NCBI GenBank assembly: GCA_031277155.1
Contig: JAITMW010000023.1
Location: 1-7,579, forward strand
DNA length: 7,579 nt
From: Clostridiales bacterium
GTDB lineage: Bacteria > Bacillota > Clostridia > Lachnospirales > WRAX01
Direction: 5' to 3'
The translations under genes and the position numbers were made by a program. The notes under the pieces are model-generated. The model ran no database searches, had not been told where the DNA came from, and saw only the letters and a list, made by a program, of their open reading frames with translations. Shown here piece by piece: positions 6,545 to 7,579 of this stretch. Positions within the stretch are counted from its first letter, which is position 1. Each line of letters starts with the position of its first letter.

Positions 6545-7276
6545 ATGGCAAATCTGAGAGCGGCAACTGTACCGCCAAGCGATATGAAGGCCCCGAGAAA
6601 AGGCAAGACGGGCCTTATTGTCATGCTTGTCATAATTGCGTTGATACTTGGCTTTATTGCCCTTGTGGCCTTCAATGTCTTTGGCCTGCGCGACAATATG
6701 CTGTATCCGCTTTTGCGCAATGTGCCGCTGGTTGGCGAGATGATACCCGCGCCGGCATATGCCGAGGCCGATGCACAAGACCTTGCCGCCGCCATGGCGG
6801 AGCTGGAGACCGAAGCGCAGAATCTTCTGGCTGAAAATGCATTGCTTGAGGCGCAAGTGGAAAACCTAACAGGGATGGTTGAGGCGCTGGAGAGCGAGGT
6901 CGCCCATTTGGAAGGATTTGCCTATGCCTATAACCAATTTTTGGTATACCGTGAAGCCTTTTACCGCGATTTGGCCATGGAAAATCCCGATGCCTTTTTG
7001 AATTTCTTTGAGACGACACAGCCGGAGCTGGCCCAGGAGCTGTTTTTGACCCTTGCTTTGGCCAGGGACTATGACGAAAGATGGAGCAATTATCTGGCTT
7101 CATGGAGCAATATGCATCATGTGCAGGTGGCTATGGTGATTGAAAGTATGCTGACCACCGACATGCGGTTGATTGTTGACGTTATGCGCGATTTGCCGGA
7201 GCCTTTCCGCGGCAATATCCTAAACAGCATGGCGCCGGAGTCGGCGGCGGCTGTTTTGAGGCAATCGGAGCCGTGA
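6545..7276 (+). CDS. MotE/YlxF-like membrane coiled-coil protein with MgtE-N-like C-terminus
   Basis: This 243-residue protein sits directly after fliJ, where Bacillota carry ylxF. A basic N-terminus (about 1-21, PRKGKTG) precedes one transmembrane helix (about 22-44), so the rest is probably outside the cytoplasm (positive-inside rule). A Leu/Glu/Ala-rich segment (about 75-123, with ELETEAQNLLAENALLEAQ) is a predicted coiled coil. The C-terminal part (about 145-240) is helical, with ELAQELFLTLA, AMVIESMLTTDMRLIVDVMR and GNILNSMAPESAAAVL, which resembles the repeated helical pattern of MgtE N-terminal/MotE domains (AxxILexM, ILxxMxPexAAxVl). In rhizobia MotE helps the periplasmic motility protein MotC; in Bacillus the role of YlxF is not settled, so the function here is inferred as motility-related only. 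The start ATG follows AGGATGGAG at 6526-6534 with 10 nt spacing. Stop TGA. The family assignment is by architecture and position, not by strong sequence signature. Confidence 0.75.
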   Translation: MANLRAATVPPSDMKAPRKGKTGLIVMLVIIALILGFIALVAFNVFGLRDNMLYPLLRNVPLVGEMIPAPAYAEADAQDLAAAMAELETEAQNLLAENALLEAQVENLTGMVEALESEVAHLEGFAYAYNQFLVYREAFYRDLAMENPDAFLNFFETTQPELAQELFLTLALARDYDERWSNYLASWSNMHHVQVAMVIESMLTTDMRLIVDVMRDLPEPFRGNILNSMAPESAAAVLRQSEP

Positions 7277-7350
7277 TTTTGGTCTTGACCCTATCGGGTT
7301 TAGATAAATAGCGTGAATCAAGAGTTAAAAATCTCGCTGAAGACCCATAC
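7277..7350. other. Intergenic stretch with no recognisable gene or terminator
   Basis: Between the end of the MotE/YlxF-like gene and the first repeat copy there is no reading frame of useful length. ACCC-TATC-GGGT (7288-7299) could form a four-pair stem but is not followed by a T-run, so it is not a convincing terminator. TTGACC at 7285-7290 has no matching -10 box at the right distance. Confidence 0.5.
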
Positions 7351-7453
7351 TGTCATCCTGAGCGCAGCGAAGGATTTTGCGAGAGCCAATGGATTCTTCG
7401 GCAAGGCGCTCTAAGCGGCAAAGCCGCTAAGACCGCCCAGGCTCAGAATGACA
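7351..7453. repeat. Structured intergenic repeat, copy A (complete, 103 bp)
   Basis: The element is bounded by an imperfect 13-bp inverted repeat: TGTCATCCTGAGC at 7351-7363 and GCTCAGAATGACA at 7441-7453, which pair at 12 of 13 positions. Inside are two further hairpins: arm I, CGAAGGAT (7368-7375) with ATTCTTCG (7393-7400), one G-U pair; arm II, 7405-7437, with the perfect core AGCGGC-AAA-GCCGCT (7414-7428) extended by TCT/AGA and GGCG/CGCC pairs around two mismatches. Together these give a three-way junction with short linkers. It contains no gene. The TGTCATCCTGAGCG end resembles repeats I recall being scattered between genes in many bacterial assemblies, and would fit a small non-autonomous mobile element or a REP-like sequence; I see no clear target-site duplication. 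Strand is not meaningful because the ends are inverted. Confidence 0.85.
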
Positions 7454-7463
7454 AAGCCAAAAC

Positions 7464-7579
7464 TGTCATCCTGAGCGCAGCGAAGGATCTCATTGTGCGA
7501 AGGATTTTGCGAGAGCCAATGGATTCTTCGGCAAGGCGCTCTAAGCGGCAAAGCCGCTAAGACCGCCTAGGCTCAGAAT
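7464..7579. repeat. Structured intergenic repeat, copy B (3' end cut by window)
   Basis: A second copy in the same orientation starts 10 bp after copy A. It is identical to copy A over the visible length except for one C-to-T change (7568 versus 7438, in a linker) and an extra 17-bp unit in arm I. The last 4 bases of the terminal repeat (expected GACA) fall beyond the window. Arm II is at 7535-7567 and is unchanged. The extra unit makes GCGAAGGAT occur twice (7480-7488 and 7497-7505); either copy could pair with ATTCTTCG at 7523-7530. Confidence 0.85.

Noticed and set aside
7285..7313. Possible sigma-70 promoter starting at TTGACC
   Set aside because: No acceptable -10 hexamer at 16-18 bp; the nearest AT-rich matches (TAGATA, TAAATA) are 10-14 bp away.
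7405..7437. Rho-independent terminator formed by repeat arm II
   Set aside because: The stem is good, but no T-run follows on either strand; it is better explained as one arm of the repeat.
7351..7579. CRISPR array
   Set aside because: Only two units, each over 100 bp with internal hairpins and a 10-bp gap; this does not have CRISPR repeat and spacer sizes.

Overview
This window is almost entirely one strand of a flagellar basal-body and export operon. In order it holds the end of flgB (truncated by the window start), then flgC, fliE, fliF, fliG, fliH, fliI, fliJ and a membrane coiled-coil protein of the MotE/YlxF type. All genes lie on the + strand, with gaps of 44 bp or less or with overlaps. 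The order flgB-flgC-fliE-fliF-fliG-fliH-fliI-fliJ-ylxF is the one known from Bacillota (for example Bacillus subtilis).

Organism: strong purine-rich Shine-Dalgarno sites, two probable TTG starts, this gene order and the protein details point to a Clostridia member. The FliG tail, the FliI segment around GYTPSVFAAMPRLLERAG and the FliF C-terminal region resemble the Lachnospiraceae-type versions I know. This placement is an inference from memory, not from a search.

Layout: 1-1126 encodes the proximal rod and the rod-MS-ring adaptor (FlgB, FlgC, FliE). 1168-3952 encodes the MS ring (FliF) and the rotor/switch protein that binds it (FliG). 3945-6511 encodes the export ATPase module (FliH stator, FliI ATPase, FliJ stalk); its genes overlap each other and the end of fliG, which suggests translational coupling. 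6545-7276 encodes the MotE/YlxF-like protein. 7277-7579 has no gene: about 75 bp of unremarkable sequence, then two tandem copies of a roughly 100-120 bp structured repeat, the second cut by the window end. No promoter or convincing terminator is visible; the operon promoter must lie upstream of the window.

I found no new multi-gene system. The least ordinary parts are the tandem repeats, which can fold into a three-way-junction shape and differ by an exact 17-bp unit, and an eight-C tract near the 5' end of fliG inside an N-terminal extension.
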